64,000 nucleotides of DNA from Craterostigma plantagineum (taxonomy: Eukaryota > Streptophyta > Magnoliopsida > Lamiales > Linderniaceae): assembly GCA_027422505.1 (NCBI GenBank), contig JAPQWV010000126.1, positions 785,001 through 849,000 of the forward strand. The letters are read 5' to 3'. Below are positions 60,603 through 64,000 of the stretch, piece after piece. The notes under the pieces are model-generated. The model saw nothing but the letters and a program-made list of their open reading frames with translations. It ran no database searches and was not told where the DNA came from. Position 1 is the stretch's first letter, and each line of letters starts with the position of its first letter. Made by a program: the position numbers and the translations under genes.

Positions 60603-62078
60603 ATGGCAGATCAAAACCCGCTCCCAACCATTGCCCAGAAGATGGCCGGCCAGCTTCACCTGAGCTCTGGCATCTCCCAGGATGTTCGCTCTCGCTATGG
60701 GGGCTTCCAACATAGGCAATTTGCATATGGAAATTATAGTAGTGCGGCGTTGCGACATGCCATGGTGTGCCGAAGCACCCAAGATTTATCCTTGGTTTCG
60801 GCAAATGCTTCGCCGATATTTGTGCAGGCTCCCCAGGAAAAGGGCTTTGCTGGCTTCGCTATTGACTTTCTCATGGGAGGTGTTTCAGCTGCCGTGTCAA
60901 AAACTGCTGCTGCGCCAATCGAGCGTGTGAAGCTGTTGATCCAAAACCAGGACGAAATGATCAAAAGTGGAAGGCTTTCTGAACCGTACAAGGGTATTGG
61001 AGACTGTTTCAAGAGGACAGTCAAGGATGAAGGATTTGGTTCATTGTGGAGGGGCAACACTGCTAACGTTATCCGTTACTTCCCCACTCAGGTTTGCCTA
61101 AGTGGGGTCCCTAGCTTCATGGATGTTTTGACTAATTTTGCTGTAGAATATGTTTACGCAACTTTGTTGGTTTGTTGTTTCAGGCCTTGAACTTTGCCTT
61201 CAAGGACTACTTCAAGAGGCTCTTTAACTTCAAGAAAGACCGTGATGGCTATTGGAAGTGGTTTGCTGGAAATCTTGCGTCTGGTGGTGCGGCTGGCGCT
61301 TCCTCTCTGCTCTTTGTCTATTCCTTGGACTACGCTCGTACTCGTCTTGCCAACGATGCCAAGGCTGCTAAGAAGGGTGGCGAGAGGCAGTTTAACGGCT
61401 TGGTGGATGTCTACAGAAAGACCTTGGCATCTGATGGCATTGCTGGGCTTTACCGTGGCTTCAACATCTCATGTGTTGGTATCATTGTGTACCGTGGGCT
61501 GTATTTCGGAATGTACGATTCCTTGAAGCCAGTTCTCCTTACTGGGTCACTCCAGGTCAGCACACACGCGCATGCTTCATTTCTTCTCTGGCTCAATTAA
61601 TGTTGGTTCTTTAACATCAGTATTAGAGTAATATTTGGAGTTGGAATTAAAGAATATGTCAGTTTCGAATATAGCTCGTGCAGTGTTGAATCATACAATT
61701 TGTGTAAGGAATAGAATAGCAGCATAGCAAGTATGTAAGGACGATATCAACTAACATTTATCTTGATTGGGGTAATTGCAGGATAGTTTCTTTGCCAGCT
61801 TTGCCCTGGGTTGGCTCATCACCAACGGTGCTGGCCTTGCCTCATACCCAATCGACACAGTTCGTAGACGTATGATGATGACGTCGGGCGAGGCAGTGAA
61901 GTACAAGAGCTCTTTGGACGCCTTCTCTCAGATCCTCAAGAAGGAAGGGGCAAAGTCTCTGTTCAAGGGTGCAGGCGCAAACATCCTCCGTGCCGTTGCT
62001 GGCGCTGGTGTGCTCGCCGGTTATGACAAGCTTCAGATGATTGTCTTCGGAAAGAAGTACGGTTCTGGCGGGGCTTAA
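60603..62078 (+). CDS. AAC: Mitochondrial ADP/ATP carrier (adenine nucleotide translocator)
   Basis: Exons 60603-61091, 61184-61555 and 61782-62078, all phase 0, give 385 residues. The first ~80 residues are the plant-type cleavable N-terminal extension. Three carrier repeats follow, with [31 protein letters not shown] and [18 protein letters not shown], each a PX(D/E)XX(K/R) signature. RRRMMM, diagnostic for ADP/ATP carriers, is present. The protein exchanges matrix ATP for cytosolic ADP across the inner mitochondrial membrane. The first ATG (MADQNPLPT) matches plant AAC starts. Confidence 0.97.
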
Positions 62079-62472
62079 TTAAACGACCGTGTCCTATCTT
62101 TTTTTCTTTTCCTATTTTAGGGAAAAGCATATGGTGATGAAAACTTGCTTTTTTTGGTTGTCGTTGTGTTACCTTGTTTGATTCTTGAATAATTGTTGAA
62201 CTTTGAGGAAAACCCTGAATATTTATCACCCATCTTATGGTTGGTGATGGATGGGCTTCCCTGGATACAAAAAACATTGACATTTCTGGGGATAGTTCAT
62301 TAGTTTGCTTGCGGATTTTATTACATGTGACTCGCATTCTTCTTACAACAATTATTGAAAGATAATACTGTATGGCATGTGCTGCTGCGACATGAATTTT
62401 ACAGGTATGAATGAGATTGGATTTATTTCTCGAAAAGGCTGCATGGGCATCACTGTATTTATTCCCCCAAAT

Positions 62473-64000
62473 TCAAGATCTTTTCAAGCCCAACATGACG
62501 AGGACGACTCCGAGGTAATCAAATCGATAAGCATATTTGAATAGGTTGAGCTTGTAGTCGCTCCAAGGTGGATATCTGAACCAAAAGTCGACGAGGTAAC
62601 CCCTCCTAGCAATGGCCTTCTCATGAGAAAACACGTCGAATGAATACTTCCCATGATATCTACCGAACCCGCTCGCACCTACTCCTCCAAAAGGTAAGCT
62701 ATCAGCAACATACTGCATATTCAACAGCTCATTTCCCAATCATTGGAGAATGTAGAACATTATAATTGAAGGCCTTTATATTTACTTACTTGGATGATTG
62801 CATCATTGAAGACAACACTCCCTGAAGATGTATTGGAGATTATCTTCTTCATCAGCTCTTTGTTCTTAGTAAAGCCGTATATCGTCAGTGGCTTCGGCTT
62901 TGAGTTGATATACTCTATGCTGTCTTCGATCTTCTCCAACTGCCGACCGAATAAGATGGTTTTTACTAAGAAACATTCGTAAATTAGTGAGTGATGGAAA
63001 TCCACTGATGCTCTCACTCACTGTAATAATAGGAAGCAGTGGGCCGAAGATTTCCTCAGTCATGATCCCAGATCGAAGAGGAGGATCGACCAATAGCGTC
63101 GCGTCGATGAAACTGAGAAAACGTTTTGCAATAAGAATCAGATTTTAAAAGTACATATATACATAGTCAGTCAATCACTCACAGGTTATCTTCATCCATG
63201 GTTCCACCGTAGACAATGGAATCTTTAACCTTGGGATCATCTAACATATTCTTCAAACGAGCAAAGTGGTTCTTGTTTATTATCCTCGCCATGCTCTTTG
63301 ATTTCTTTGGATCTTCACCGAACATATTCGATATGCCGTCTTTCAGCAACTTCACCTAAATCCCACATTAAAAAAAAAAAAAAAACATTTGCTTCATTAA
63401 GACAAAGATGGACGAAGATCAGAGGTGAAATTAGAGCCCATATGTTTTTTTATTTACCAGCGTTGGGAAGAACTTCTTCTCTACAAGAATGTAGTCGATA
63501 GCTATGCACGCCTGGCCAGCGCATGCCCCAAACTTTGCAGATAGAATCCTTTTTATTGCTATCTAGGGATCGTCCCATGATAGAATTGTGATCAAAGATT
63601 CAATTTGTTATGATCGTATTTCGATTAAAATTCCTCACCTGCTGATCCCAAGGACTTGTAAGAGTGTCAAAAATGGCGGGGCATTTTCCGCCGAGCTCTA
63701 ACACGACAGGTGTCAGATTTCTCGCCGCGTGGGCCATCACTTCACGGGCGACCTTCGCACTGCCTTAAAATGAGTTTTGAACTCCCAAGATTTAGGCATT
63801 CGATTATCATCAGAGAGGCAAACAAGCTATTGAAGAACTAACCAGTGAAAAGGATCTTATCCCATTCGAGCTGTAATAGCTGCTGCCCTACTGAAGCATC
63901 ACCTTCAACAGCTTTAATGGCCGTAGTGTCCAAATAAGAGTCGACTAAATGGGCTATGAGAGAAGAACACGCCGGCGCTAGCTCGGACAGCTTAACAACC
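62473..64000 (-). CDS. Aldehyde dehydrogenase family 3 (ALDH3), partial, 5' end beyond window
   Basis: Exons read: 64000(partial)-63843, 63763-63639, 63562-63458, 63355-63183, 63112-63022, 62939-62790, 62712-62473. Visible motifs are KLSELAPACSSL, LEWDKILFTG, LTPVVLELGGKCPA with the general-base Glu, FGACAGQACIAIDYILVEKK with the catalytic Cys, then EEIFGPLLPIIT and SLPFGGVGASGFGRYHGKYS. The C-terminus has a short hydrophobic stretch (YLGVVLVMLGL), as in membrane-linked ALDH3 members. ALDH3F1/H1-type enzymes oxidise stress aldehydes to acids with NAD(P)+. Because the 5' part is missing, targeting cannot be judged. It converges on the ADP/ATP carrier gene, with 394 bp between stops. Confidence 0.93.

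Overview
This is nuclear DNA from a flowering plant, almost certainly a eudicot and perhaps an asterid (the asterid guess is weak). The evidence is intron-rich genes with short AT-rich introns, plant-only families (NAC, AP2/ERF, R2R3-MYB, ALOG/LSH, LBD, 11S globulin, Psb28, calmodulin-dependent NAD kinase), and plant transposons (hAT, Mutator-like, Stowaway, TRIM-type LTR elements). No rRNA, tRNA or CRISPR locus was found. Exon models come from reading frames, splice signals and protein-family conservation. Nearly all junctions keep phase, so most CDS models are complete from ATG to stop.

Layout. 0-5.5 kb: a linker histone H1 gene (+) converges on a calmodulin-dependent NAD kinase gene (-). 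5.8-9 kb: a non-coding LTR element with two ~0.4 kb LTRs lies next to an LBD gene that keeps only its last exon. 10-20 kb: two group IX ERF genes (ERF98-like -, ERF1-like +) and an R2R3-MYB (MYB14/15-like +) are separated by a 253-bp TRIM element, a 918-bp hAT and an 846-bp Mutator-like MITE, each with clean target-site duplications. 20-28 kb: an 11S globulin seed-storage gene with RY promoter boxes, a TOM1-like (VHS/GAT) gene, an IMP/S26-like protease-fold gene that has lost its catalytic dyad, and a FRIGIDA-like gene. 30-38 kb: an LSH/ALOG gene, a KDM5-type JmjC gene whose iron and 2-oxoglutarate ligands are substituted, and a NAC gene. 38-42 kb: gene-poor, with a second TRIM and a second hAT. 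42-48 kb: an STK19 homologue diverges from a casein kinase 1-like gene. 48-50 kb: decayed ~115-bp repeats and a 1-kb foldback element. 50-64 kb: a G3BP-like RNA-binding gene, Psb28, a frameshifted pseudogene, a plant gene of unknown function, a mitochondrial ADP/ATP carrier and the 3' part of an ALDH3 gene that runs off the window.

The genes do not form one pathway, but the order ERF98-like, ERF1-like, MYB15-like, LSH, CKL recalls, from memory, the Arabidopsis blocks around At3g23220-At3g23340 and At2g311xx. Much of the window therefore looks like an old conserved block of stress and developmental regulators, later opened up by non-autonomous transposons. The observation most worth following is the JmjC protein that keeps its fold and zinc finger but appears unable to bind Fe(II) or 2-oxoglutarate.
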